A DNA stretch of 64,000 nucleotides from contig OX463816.1 in the NCBI GenBank assembly GCA_949825045.1, forward strand, positions 15,867,579 to 15,931,578, read 5' to 3'. The notes beneath the pieces are model-generated. The model did not search any database and was not told where the DNA came from. It saw only the letters and a program-made list of their open reading frames with translations. Position numbers and translations under genes: made by a program. Source of the stretch: Argyresthia goedartella (Eukaryota; Arthropoda; Insecta; Lepidoptera; Argyresthiidae). Of the stretch, positions 29,224-38,708 are shown in pieces. Each line of letters opens with the position of its first letter. The first letter of the stretch is position 1.

Positions 29224-29733
29224 TTAACTTTCGTTAGAGTAACGTGTAGGTTTAGGTTTAGTGATCGCAGGTCCACACCTGCACCTACTGGAGTCGTACA
29301 GTTTGGCGCATAAGCTCCAGCAAAGCTCAACCGAAGTCATGGATGCGAGTTGAGAAGAAATAATAGATCTAGGGCTGGTGGTAGTAATAGGTAGTTTGGT
29401 ATGATGTTTTTTATGTTTTTTAGAATGGTGGGCTTTTGTTGTGTGTTTAGGTTTACGTTTAGGTTTATGTTTATGTTTATGTGTTAGGGGATCGTTAGTC
29501 GTAGATTCTTGTGAGTCATTGTCATATTCATACTCAGATTCACTGTCTGATTCAATGTGCTTATATTTTCGTTTATGTGTATGTTTTTTATGATGGCTCA
29601 ATGGATTGGCGACGGTTGCTGTTGAGGCATCTGAAGGTGACGATGGTAGCTGTTCAGGACATTGCTTCCTGTCGCTCGTCTTTCTGTAATCTGGAGATGA
29701 TTTATGATTAATCATCAAGTTCACAAATTGGCC
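29224..29733 (-). CDS. Unrecognised Lys/His-rich reading frame with C-terminal cysteines
   Basis: A 166-residue minus-strand frame (first Met 29724), preceded at 29733 by a weak splice-acceptor-like AAATCAG. A GTAAGT donor-like site sits just past the stop, near 29215-29221. Residues ~40-130 are very rich in Lys, His, Ser and Glu (SESEYEYDNDSQES, KHKHKPKRKPKH), coded by a TTTAGG/TTTATG hexamer-like array at 29455-29482. The C-terminal ~45 residues have four cysteines (C-x3-C-x8-C-x-C, from ELCWSLCAKLYDSSRCRCG). It could be the last exon of a host gene or a chance frame through a repeat. It lies 0.8 kb downstream of the Kazal-like gene on the same strand. I do not recognise the family. Confidence 0.35.
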   Translation of the reverse strand, partial: GQFVNLMINHKSSPDYRKTSDRKQCPEQLPSSPSDASTATVANPLSHHKKHTHKRKYKHIESDSESEYEYDNDSQESTTNDPLTHKHKHKPKRKPKHTTKAHHSKKHKKHHTKLPITTTSPRSIISSQLASMTSVELCWSLCAKLYDSSRCRCGPAITKPKPTRYSNES

Positions 29734-30422
29734 TGATTTATATTATTAGACAGGTACTCATTGAGTACAGTAACACCATCTTTATAGTTCATTTGACTGC
29801 GTCGCTAATAGAGAATTTGGTAAAGGCATTTTAGAAAGTCACCAAGAAAAATGGTTTTTAACATAAACATAAGCATTTATATATGGACACGTACACTGCT
29901 TCTGACCCACACTAGGATACCTTGTGTCGTCGAAACCAGAAACAGCGACATCACACATATATAAACTTCCAAGACCTCAGTTTTATTTTTATTTCTGCCC
30001 AGCCGGGGAGCGAACCCGAGACCTCTTGCATGGTAGGCAGTGCCACAACCACAGCGCCACCTACGCTGCTAGCCTGGATCTACCCCGATCCATCAGTTCA
30101 CCCTGATATTTCGTAAGCAATTCAGCAGATTTGATGAGTTATCACTATCAGATAACAGAGCTATCATTTTGGTGAAAGATCTACTATAAAGGTAACCAAT
30201 CCACTAATTTGATGATATATCTATAATTTTGAAGTTCGATCCATTTTTCTGAGGACAAATAGAAAAATAGTGGTCAGATATATTTACAATTATTTGGTGA
30301 TGCATATTTAGGGACCGTTTTGATTAATTTGATGACCGATATTTCTTAGGAATAATTATAATGAGAAGGGTATCGTAATTTAGTGACAAATCTAAATTTA
30401 GGTGTCAGAAAATATTGTTCCC
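29734..30422. other. Spacer with a SINE fragment
   Basis: No gene seen except the tRNA-like SINE segment at 29985-30085. The rest is AT-rich. Confidence 0.5.
29985..30085 (-). repeat. tRNA-derived SINE fragment
   Basis: On the minus strand the sequence GGTGGCGCTGTGGTTGTGGC resembles an A-box region, and CGGGTTCGCTCCCCGGC, about 40 bases on, matches a B box (GGTTCGANTCC). This spacing and the following A-rich run are those of tRNA-derived SINEs. No acceptor stem or functional tRNA fold is apparent. Confidence 0.6.
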
Positions 30423-30428
30423 TTTATT
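30423..30428 (-). terminator. Polyadenylation signal AATAAA of the Kazal-like gene
   Basis: TTTATT on the plus strand is AATAAA on the minus strand, 123 bases beyond the stop codon of the Kazal-like gene. Confidence 0.5.
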
Positions 30429-30550
30429 TTCTTTGTCCACTGCTCAATACAATGGGTGCTTTTCCAGCTACTACAAATCAATATTCGGGTAGTAAACAAA
30501 TAAGTGTAAAACAACACCTTCACGCGTTCCCTGACGGGACCAAGCCCACT

Positions 30551-31594
30551 CTATCTTACAAGTTTCTCATGTTCTGATCGTTTTACAAAACATTCCTTAC
30601 TAGCATCATTTAGGCAATTATACTCCTTGATGTCACATGAGTCCAGAAACAGTCGATAGTTTGTTCCGTCGACGCCGCATTTCTCTTTCCCGTCGTGGAT
30701 ACACGTCTTTGCATCGTAGCAAATCTGAAGATTGAAATTATTGTAAAATAATAAATAATGAATTAGGTAACTAATTTCAAATGCAATTTTTACAACCGTT
30801 AAATACAGTTTAAATAAGGGTTAAATACAACACAGTCATGATAAATGGGAACCTAGCTGAAAGGCAACAGCTTACAGTGCTGGACCGTGTAACTTGCCCG
30901 TGTTGTATTTAAAATATTTTGTTGTATTTGAACAGGCACAAGTCGGCCATTATTGTTGTTAAATAGTGAACAGTAATATATCTTAAAACCATCCGTCAGT
31001 GACTCACGGTAGTTTAGGAGAATGGGTGCTTACAGGGGGGGGGTCTAGATGGAAAACTCTAAAGCAGAAAGTTTGACTTCGGAACTCTTTTCGGATTAGT
31101 TAGGAGAGAAAGATTCTTAAAGACCTGTTCCCCCTGAGGTGAGTCCTAGGGAGGGGGGGGACACACAGAAGGTCCCGTTATTTGGTTTTTTGCTTCGAAT
31201 CCTGGGAAATTTTGTTGTACTATCTAAATAAAGATGATATACAGAATCAAAATTGTAGATAATTTTATCAGCTTTCATTATTTGATATAATAATATTTTC
31301 TATGACACTTGTTATCGAGATGTCAGCAAATAAACAAAAAACGGGACCTTCTTTGTAAACAAAATACATCTATATGACTGTCTATCGAATCTCCTGTAAA
31401 GACAACGTCTTCATTACAAGATAAATAATTTAAGTAAACTTACATTATTCGGCTGTCCATCAGCCAACTTCCATAAATATATCCGAATAATAACTGGAAA
31501 TAAAAAACAATCCAATATAGAAGTATATGTGAAAAAATAGTTTAAAAAAAAATAGACAGAGTTCATTACCAAAACAAAGCAACGCGAGCCGCAT
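30551..31594 (-). CDS. Small secreted six-cysteine Kazal-like peptide, three exons
   Basis: Minus-strand gene assembled from splice signals. Exon 1 coding is 31570-31594 (ATG at 31592-31594) with donor GTAATG. Exon 2 is 31444-31493 with acceptor TTTCCAG and donor GTAAGTTT. Exon 3 is 30551-30724 with acceptor TCTTCAG and stop TAG at 30551-30553. Phases fit exactly (1, then 0), giving 82 residues. The start MRLALLCFVIIRIYLW is a plausible signal peptide. The mature part has six cysteines with spacing x5, x7, x13, x6, x7. The core CGVDGTNYRLFLDSC resembles the CGTDGxTY signature of Kazal inhibitors, although the C3-C4 gap is three longer than classic. Likely a secreted protease inhibitor or related peptide. 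No stop, shift or TE homology is seen, so it is probably a host gene. Intron 2 holds a dispersed repeat. Confidence 0.7.
31035..31190. repeat. Dispersed repeat (copy in Kazal-gene intron)
   Basis: TCTAGATGGAAAACTC...GCAGAAAGTTTGACTTCG and CCTGAGGTGAGTCCTAGGG are shared with 57666-57810. Two runs of G (8-9 bases) flank it. Confidence 0.55.
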
Positions 31595-32787
31595 GTTGTA
31601 GGAATTGTAAATGTTTTAGATTTCGCTATCGCGCTTTATTAGGTAAGGTACTGATTACAGAGCTATTTGGAATCTAAACATAATTAAAATGTAGATGAAA
31701 TTACACAATTACAATTTACAATCACAATTAAAAATAAAACAATCATTGTGTTTTAAGGTTTCGCACGAGACTCGAGAAATCTAGTCCAGACGGAAAAAAA
31801 AGTACATCGAGTAGTCGAGAGTTCGAGTAATAAATTACCACTCAAAATCGAATAAAAATTTGCAATTTCTGCATTTGCGCAAGCGGCAGCGCACGCTACG
31901 CTATCCAGAACTTTTCCCGGCGAGGTAGAGGGGTGGGGACATTATACAGGTGATCAATCCAAATGCGTCAGTATGGAAAAGTCAGAAACGATGACAGATA
32001 GCGACATCTGTTCTTAGGAACCATGGCTTCGATTTAAGGGATTAAATATGGCCAGCGCCAGGGGACGCGAACACAGAAATGCATCTTTAGCTTCAATTCA
32101 AGGCTAAACTAGACAATACAAAAATGTAGGATAAATATATGTTATGAAAGGTCTATTAGATATAAGAATGGACTTTTAAAATTAGCGGATATCTGTTATA
32201 TTTAATACTTAAAAATATTTTTCGCAATGCATTATTATTCAACTAAATGAACAAGCGCTCGGAGACGAAATCAGTTTCCTATATGACACTTACATGCAAA
32301 AATAGGTAAAAAAAGGGATTTTTTTTGTTGTTTTTTTTTATTTTTAATGTTATTAATATAAGAGTTTAGTAATATTTTCTATAATTTTCTTGGTCTCGGA
32401 GCTCGGGCTGCCCCGCGGGGCTCTGCGCGGGAGCATGCGTCAGTCTGCTTCGACGCGATGCGACGGGTATTTGTTTTCTTTGTCTAATTCTCAATGCCAT
32501 TGGCCCTTGTTCAGCCCTTAAGATTTGATAATAAAGGCTTTTTTTATTCTTTCATACATAACCAAGAATCTAACCTGGTCGAAGTCTCTGTAAACAATTT
32601 AAGGTATAAATTCTGCAAGTTTTTTAGTTGTTATTGTTGATGGTGCGAATCATATGTCACAAGGAACGCATTTTACAAATATTGTTACGTAGTAAGAAAC
32701 AATTTTGAAAAGGCTCATTTGATTCAAAACACAATATTTATCCCAAGAAAACAAAAAGTTTGAGTGTTCAATTTTCAAATTTTAAAT
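31595..32787. other. Spacer upstream of the Kazal-like gene
   Basis: No coding frame recognised. It should include the 5' UTR and promoter of the Kazal-like gene. A GC-rich patch at about 32395-32470 (GGGCTGCCCCGCGGGGCTCT) stands out against the AT-rich background and is followed by AATAAAGGC near 32530. It may be a LINE 3' UTR. Confidence 0.4.
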
Positions 32788-32895
32788 TGTTGGGTATGTA
32801 TATAATATAGCTCTAAGCTCTATCCGGCCGCTTGTGCGTTCGCCAATAAACCAGTTCTATAACAGCCTCCGTTGTTTCCCTACGCGTATCGCACT
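32788..32895 (+). repeat. G2 5' LTR (108 bp), second gypsy-type copy
   Basis: Plus-strand copy of the G1 LTR, TGTTGGGTATG...TATCGCACT, exactly 108 bp, followed by the same GGCGACGAAG primer-binding region. Confidence 0.85.
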
Positions 32896-32956
32896 GGCGA
32901 CGAAGAATTTAATTTACTGTGCGCGGCGATTCAGTTGTGACAGTAATTTGTGAGAT

Positions 32957-33785
32957 ATGCGCGTGTTAACGGTTATCATGCCTATTGGAAAAATTGATGA
33001 TTTCGATTTGGCATCCCGAAAATGGACGCATTACGTAAATCGTATGGATCAACTCATGGCGCTCAATGCTATTGAGCCCGCTAAACAAGTGGCCACGTTG
33101 ATAACTTTGGTAGGCGAAGCGACCTACGACTTTATGATTGACCTTTGTGCGCCGGATGCAACAGAGACAAAAAGCTATGATGAGTTGGTACGCATTGTTA
33201 AAGACCATGGAGCCGAAGAGGTGAGGATCGCAGAGCGGCACATCTTCAGGCAGCGGCGCCAGGTGCCGGGCGAGAGTTTGAGTTTGTAATGTTTAAAACA
33301 TCTCGCCAGTACATGCAATTTTGGTGCGACTCTTGAGACCAACTTAAGGGATCAATCTGTTTCGGGTCTCGCGAGCGAGTTGATGCGCAGTCGTCTTTTT
33401 GCGGAGGCGGAATTAACAAATAGGAGGGCTGTTGAACTGGCGCTGGCGCTGGAGGCTGCTGAACGTCACATGGTGGAGTCTGCAGGCGGCTCGGGCGGAA
33501 GGGCAGCGTCGGGCGCGGCCACGGGTGCTGGTCCCTCGGGCGCGGCAGGCGCTGAGGGCGGAGGCGTAGGCGCTGGCCTCTCGGGCGCTTTAGGTGCTGA
33601 GGGCCGAGGCACGGGCCTACATCGACTTGGCGCGGTGGCGGCTAGGGGCAGGCCACACGTCAACACGTCACGCCAACCATGCTAGAGGTGTGGCAAGCAG
33701 CAACATTCGGCTGACAAGTTCAAGTTCAAGAACTATAACTGTGATAAATGCGGCTCAAAAGGGCATTTGAAAGTCATGTGCGAAA
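32957..33785 (+). pseudogene. G2 Gag, stops and frameshift
   Basis: Plus-strand paralogue of the G1 Gag. Frame 32957-33289 covers DLASRKWTHYVNRMDQLMAL to RQRRQVPGESLS. A stop at 33287 and frame changes follow, then frame 33380-33685 (MMRSRLFAEAELTNRRAVEL and the Gly/Ala-rich linker). The first zinc knuckle has a TAG in place of the Trp codon (after NTSRQPC). The second knuckle continues to about 33785 (CGSKGHLKVMCETS). There homology to G1 ends abruptly and a transposase-like frame begins. Compared with G1 the copy is dead. Confidence 0.8.
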
Positions 33786-33789
33786 CAAG

Positions 33790-34350
33790 TGCTATTTATC
33801 ACAGAATGCTTTTACACACTTTTTATTTTTATACTGTGCCATCACAATATGCTCAAGTGAAAAATATAATCACTTATTGCCATTATCAGAAGAGCTGCTC
33901 AAATACTTTGTTAACCATTATAAAGACTTTTATGGCCCGGATTACGTAACAAGTAATGTGCACAATCTACAACATGTTTCTGATGAGGTTCAAAGATTTG
34001 GCCCGCTATCAACATTTAATGCCCATCCTTTTGAAAATAAATTATATTTGATTAAGAGAATGTTGCGAAATGGTAACAAACCTCTCTCACAGGTTGCCAA
34101 AAGATTGAGTGAAAGTAATGTTTTACATCAAAAAGCTGATGATGAAAAAAGTCGAGTGCCATTTGTTATTAAGAATAAAGTGCATTTTAAAGATTTTATT
34201 ATTTCATCAGGTTCTAAAAATAAATATCTTATGACAAAAAGCCATGATAGTATTGAAGTGAAATCTATAGAAAAAGAAAAAATTAATGGCTACAAAATTA
34301 CTGAACTATCAGAAATTTTTGAATACCCTGTAAAGTCATCCATTTTTTAA
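33790..34350 (+). pseudogene. CACTA/EnSpm-like transposase C-terminal fragment
   Basis: From about 33800 the frame (33748-34350) reads NAFTHFLFLYCAITIC, EELLKYFVNHYKDFYGPDYV, NVHNLQHVSDEVQRFGPLST and FNAHPFENKLYLIKRMLRNG. The run VHNL.H..D....FGPL..F.A.PFEN..Y..KR is what I know from transposase-domain proteins related to plant DUF4218/EnSpm and widespread in insects. The first ~15 codons of the formal frame come from G2 gag. The N-terminal catalytic core is missing. After the stop at 34348 an AT-rich tail with AATAAA-like AAATAAAAATC (34516-34526) follows. The exact superfamily is an inference. Confidence 0.5.
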
Positions 34351-34690
34351 ATATACAAAGCAAAATTACCCAGCACTCAACGTACTTTAATTACTATACA
34401 CCATCAAGATTTAAAATTCAAATATGTATCTTTAAAACACCATACAGCGTTATATTTCGTACCACTTTTATATACAATGTAGAAGAAATATTCATCTATC
34501 ATAATTTATTTAAGAAAATAAAAATCAATATGAATAATTACTGCTTTTTTATTTATTAAACAAGAACATTTTTGATAGCTTATTCTAAATCACAGACTCC
34601 AGATTTGGCCTAAATATAAAGGTGAAGTAAAGAACATCGAACCTTTCTGGGTTACCTACCAGTGGATATTCCCTAAAATTTCGCTTTTTA

Positions 34691-34939
34691 GTGTACACCT
34701 ATAAAACATTTGTCCATCGATAGAGAATTCAATTACAAACAACAAATGTGACCTGCCAAAATGTCGTAAATAGTAGCGTTTCTGAGATAACGCAGTCTGA
34801 ATATGTAATTGAGTCATCTATTTACATATTAAAACTAAATTATATCAGAAACGCTACTTATTACGACATTTCGTCTAAGAATATTTGTCGTTTGTAATTA
34901 AATTATCTATCGACAAACATATGTTTTATAGTTGTACAC
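34691..34939. repeat. Inverted-repeat element, ~100-bp arms
   Basis: Left arm 34691-34795 and right arm 34839-34939 are inverted copies (GTGTACACCTATAAAACAT and the complement of ATGTTTTATAGTTGTACAC at the ends; AGTAGCGTTTCTGA and TCAGAAACGCTACT inside). The loop is ~43 bp. Several small indels. Likely a MITE/foldback. Confidence 0.75.
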
Positions 34940-35861
34940 GAGTTCCAAGTATCCCAGGCTTCATACAAAAATGTTCGTTGTTCTTTGCTAGAATATACTA
35001 GCTAATAGCTAGAATTCTTATCAAGAAAATTAATCTAAAACAAAAGTAGAGCTTAAGTTACATACTCGTATCGTCGCTGCGTTTGGCATGGACAAATATT
35101 GTCACATTACGGATTCGGTGCCATCCTTCTTCACACAAGCGCCACTCGCATAAAAAATGTATTTATTCTAGAGAAAGGCATGCATAATTAATCAATAATA
35201 TTTTAAATCTATCTACTGGTGTAGTTTTATCCGTCAAGTCGTTTTTACAATAGCGGATACTTTGAGCAACTCTTGAAAAAATAGCTTAACAGTTAAAGCT
35301 TACATAAATGCTTAAAAATGTTTGGATTATGGGTAATAAGAAGTATTACTCATAATCTAAGTTTATTACTTATAATATTGTGCAATATTATTAATAAATC
35401 CCTTACTTTAGTCAGTAAAACGAAAATTATACAAGCGAGTGGCGCTGGTGTAAAGCATATCGTCGCCAGTTAGTCTTGAAATCTCTTAAAACAATACAAA
35501 ACATAATAATCTTATATCAAATATTTTTTTGTTTAGTTATTTAGCTTTAGGTACTAACTTCTTAAACTTGGTTTGGTAATAACCCTAATATAATGAACAC
35601 AAATTAACGACCGTAAACTCGTATGTGTAATGACAAAGGATAAAGCAAGGCTTTTTTTTTAAGAAAATAATAAAAAATTAAGCAAATAAAAGAAGAGCAC
35701 AAGTTGTACATTCATCGTCGCTGCGCCTGCCGTACTCCGTACTCGTAGGTATGATGTGCCAAATGAAACCAAATTAAACCCTATGTTGTGAGTATTATTA
35801 GGTAAGAGTTAGAGTAGGGTATAATTAAAGCAGTAAAAAAAAAGTAAAACTTAACAAACCC

Positions 35862-35973
35862 CTCAACGCCCAAGCGTCATATAAGGCTCATTTTCCGTTA
35901 TAGGTTTTGAATTTTACTACCATGGCATGAGGTTCAAAATCGCAATGCGTCAAAAATATGCTGGGGCCTTGAG
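35862..35973. repeat. MITE-like copy related to 27479-27583
   Basis: CTCAACGCCC...GGGGCCTTGAG ends. The interior GGTTTTGAATTTTACTACCATGGCAT (split here by my 20-base limit: core TTTTACTACCATGGCAT) is the reverse complement of 27505-27530. Confidence 0.55.
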
Positions 35974-37009
35974 TTATTAGGTTTAATTTGAAATGTAAAA
36001 AAGAAACACATACGGAATTTGGCAGACGCAATGAAGATTAATATACCGTATTTAGATTTATTTATTTATTTGGATTGCTCGTTCACTTCTCTCATTTGAA
36101 CATCTTGCTCTTGTGATTCACCGGTGACTGTTGTTTCTGTTAATTCACACTCGACTGTAACTGTCGTTTCGGGTAATTCACCGGTGGCTGTAATAGTCTC
36201 TTCAAATTTTTGTCGCTTGTTGGTAATAGCCCCTGAACCTCCACGAGAGCGTTTAGTCGAAGTTCTCATATTTTTGATCTCCATACGCTTGCCAGAATTT
36301 TTCAAGACCGTCTTAAAGATTTTTTTTTGTGTGTCCATTGTGTAGTTGGGATCCCAAGTCCTAATCAAAATAAAAAAGAAGTTCAAGACGTTCCTGAACC
36401 CTTTTATAGCCGTTTTTACTGTGGCACCTTTACTACCGCCTGACCAGGAACACTGGCATAGGAATTCTCTGGCGAAAATTATGTCGAGCATTTTATATGC
36501 GGAATTAGTGCCACTGCCATCCATTGGGCTACACAGCAATGAATATTGTTGATGCATACGGTGCTGATAGTTTTTTTCTGACAGTGCAAACTCCAATTCA
36601 TTAAGCTCTTGCAAATTTTTGATGAGCTTTATTACCAAACCGTCCGAAGCAATGGGATTGCCTTCAGCAAGTGGAACGTTCGATTTTATTTGACTACTTA
36701 GTCTCACAAAGCTGTCATCAACAAGAACAAGAAGATCAGCCAATTTTCGGGAGTTGCTTTCTTCTTTTTCGATACAGATTTTTGTAAATCGTGAATAACG
36801 CTCTGGTTTTCCATGATGTTAGATTGATTTTTCAAAATGTCTTTTTGATTTTCCAGTAGTTTATCGATCTTGCTGGTTTCTATAAAAGTTTCATTACTTA
36901 TTATCTCATTGACATTTTTTGGGGTAGTCGCTGGCGTTGCTGCATTCTCTTGAGCTTGACTAATGTCTTCATGAATCTGAAATAGCAAAATTAATAATTT
37001 TGGAAAAAT

Positions 37010-38360
37010 AAAATAAATTCAAGACATGGACATGGTTGAAATGAGCTCAATCTCACGATGGTTTCGTCGATTTATAACAGAGTTCTCCTGGTCACCTTCC
37101 GGTTCCAGCATCAGAGAAGGCATAAAAACCCACATAAAATATATTGTAATAATTGGAAAATCAAATGATGTTATTCGATATTATCCCGAGTAAAATGCAA
37201 AGGCTATTTCCAGCCAGTATATCTGTAATCTTTGGTTGTATCGTTCGAGTTGTTCTTTGCCTGCACGTTTTTTCTTTGGAAATAGTACACTACGCACCTT
37301 GAACATGTGATATGAGGCTTTCTTATTTACATGCCGAGGTCAGTATACTATTTTTCTGTTCGACAGAGCCAGAAAGCGGCAACTTCGTTTAGCGCAGCGG
37401 CCCGAAAGTTGACGCTTTCTGGCCGTTCTGGCCGGAGGATAGATTTTTTTTTACGTTTTTTTTAAAACTGTTAAGAAAAGGACTAAAATTCTTACAGTAT
37501 CAACCTTATGAATAAAAAATCTATCTTGTGTGACCTTTTTAGGGTTCCGTACCCAACGGGTAAGAACGGAACCCTATTACTAAGACTTCGCTGTCCGTCC
37601 GTCTGTCACCAGGCTGTATCTCAAGAACCTAGCTAGCTAGAGAGTTGAAATTTTCACAGAGTATGTATTTATGTTGCCGCTATAACAAAAAATACTAAAA
37701 AACAGGATAAAAGAAATATTTAAGGGGGCTGCCATACAACAATTCTTTCAATACCACATACAAACTTATGGATGCACCTGGTTACGTACATGGAGTGTGA
37801 AAGTAACCGCACCAATAACTTTGTAAACAATATTTTGCTGTGTTCACTCCACACCATCGCTTCCATTGAACGGTGGTACGGAACCCTTCGTGCGCGATTT
37901 AGACTCGCACTTGACCGGTTTTTTATAAATATACGTTACGAATTCTTCGAGATATTCGTTAGTATGGGCAATTACCGGTGTCCTTTAAGCCGATAGATTT
38001 GATGCGAACACACATACTGACATACATACATACAATACAGTGCAAGTTAAATAAAAGCTTTTAATGAAAAAAAAAGATTATGCTTTGAATAAGTACGCAT
38101 GAATTTAGGGGGGTAGACGGGCGGAAGGGCTAGGAGGGGGGTATTAGGGGACCTTTCCCCTCAAGTTTCAGATTTAGGAAACCAAATATTTTTTTGTTAT
38201 GTTTTTTTTATTTCTTATTTTGAGGTTAGTTTTTTCTATAGGATTCTACGAAAAGTTATTGTTTAGGTATTTATGTTCGAAATCGCCTTAGCTTCGGCTA
38301 CTACGGGGCAAATACCAAAGAACAGGTAGGTACCTAACACTAGCTAGGTAGGTAGGTAGG
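37010..38360. other. Intron-like region of the DUF4806 gene with repeats
   Basis: It contains a hairpin at 37368-37423 (GCCAGAAAGCG/CGCTTTCTGGC), copy 2 of the dispersed repeat (37541-37926), a G-rich tract at 38107-38150 and a GGTA microsatellite at 38344-38362 that abuts the donor site. No exon was recognised with confidence. A 34-codon minus-strand frame at 37025-37129 (MPSLMLEPEGDQENSV) is unassigned. Confidence 0.45.
37541..37926 (+). repeat. Dispersed lepidopteran-type repeat, copy 2
   Basis: Begins AGGGTTCCGTACCC, continues with CTGTCCGTCCGTCTGTCACC, and ends with GACTCGCACTTGACCGGTTT. It matches 27584-28029. About 110 bp of unrelated sequence (37742-37868) is inserted before the terminal GGTACGGAACCCTTCGTGCG. 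Confidence 0.75.
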
Positions 38361-38708
38361 TACTTACTAAAGTAGGCTGCCATGGCGTTATAATCGATGT
38401 TGTCTACTACTTGAACCCTTTTTTTATCGTCTGCATCTGGGTAATCTGATGCCTCAGTGTTACTGCGATTCAGCATAATATTGAGTTCTCTTTCAGCCTA
38501 TTCATATGACGGAATCAATGACCTCTTAATCACACATTGGATTTTGTGCCAATCTGAATGAGGCTGTGTCTCTTGTTTGATCAATTTCAAACTAACATTT
38601 TTGATTGGCCATCTCAGGCATCCTTCCTTTTCCCAGTTTTCTGGAATGATAGTCAATTTTTCTTTCCCCTTTTCAAGGGTTTTAACTATTTTGAACGGCA
38701 TTGATGTT

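Larger units (their letters stand above)
34360..36060. other. Non-coding stretch with several inverted repeats
   Basis: No gene seen. It contains the 249-bp inverted-repeat element at 34691-34939, a 12-bp inverted pair at 35138-35149/35435-35446 (AGCGCCACTCGC), a hairpin at 35325-35357 (GATTATGGGTAATA against its complement) and a MITE at 35862-35973. Confidence 0.5.
36066..38708 (-). pseudogene. DUF4806-type gene, at least two exons, broken
   Basis: Upstream exon 38368-38708 (acceptor TTATTTTCAG; ATG at 38699-38701; donor GTAAGTA) encodes MPFKIVKTLEKGKEKLTIIP then CLRWPIKNVSLKLIKQE, the N-terminal region of DUF4806 proteins. It has an in-frame TAG at 38498-38500 (SYE*AERELN). Downstream exon 36066-36976 (acceptor GCTATTTCAG) starts IHEDISQAQEN with a coiled-coil-like part. 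It shifts frame near 36735 and then holds the DUF4806 domain (LNELEFALSEKNYQHRMHQQ, CQCSWSGGSKG). The C-terminus is Thr/Glu-rich, and AATAAA overlaps the stop. The exon phases do not join directly, so an exon may be missing. DUF4806 genes often multiply with transposons in insects. Function unknown. Confidence 0.6.

Noticed and set aside
29985..30085. A functional tRNA gene
   Set aside because: A/B-box-like segments are present but no acceptor stem or anticodon arm could be folded; it fits a SINE.
37025..37129. A middle exon of the DUF4806 gene (MPSLMLEPEGD...)
   Set aside because: No acceptor/donor pair with fitting phase was found; left unassigned.
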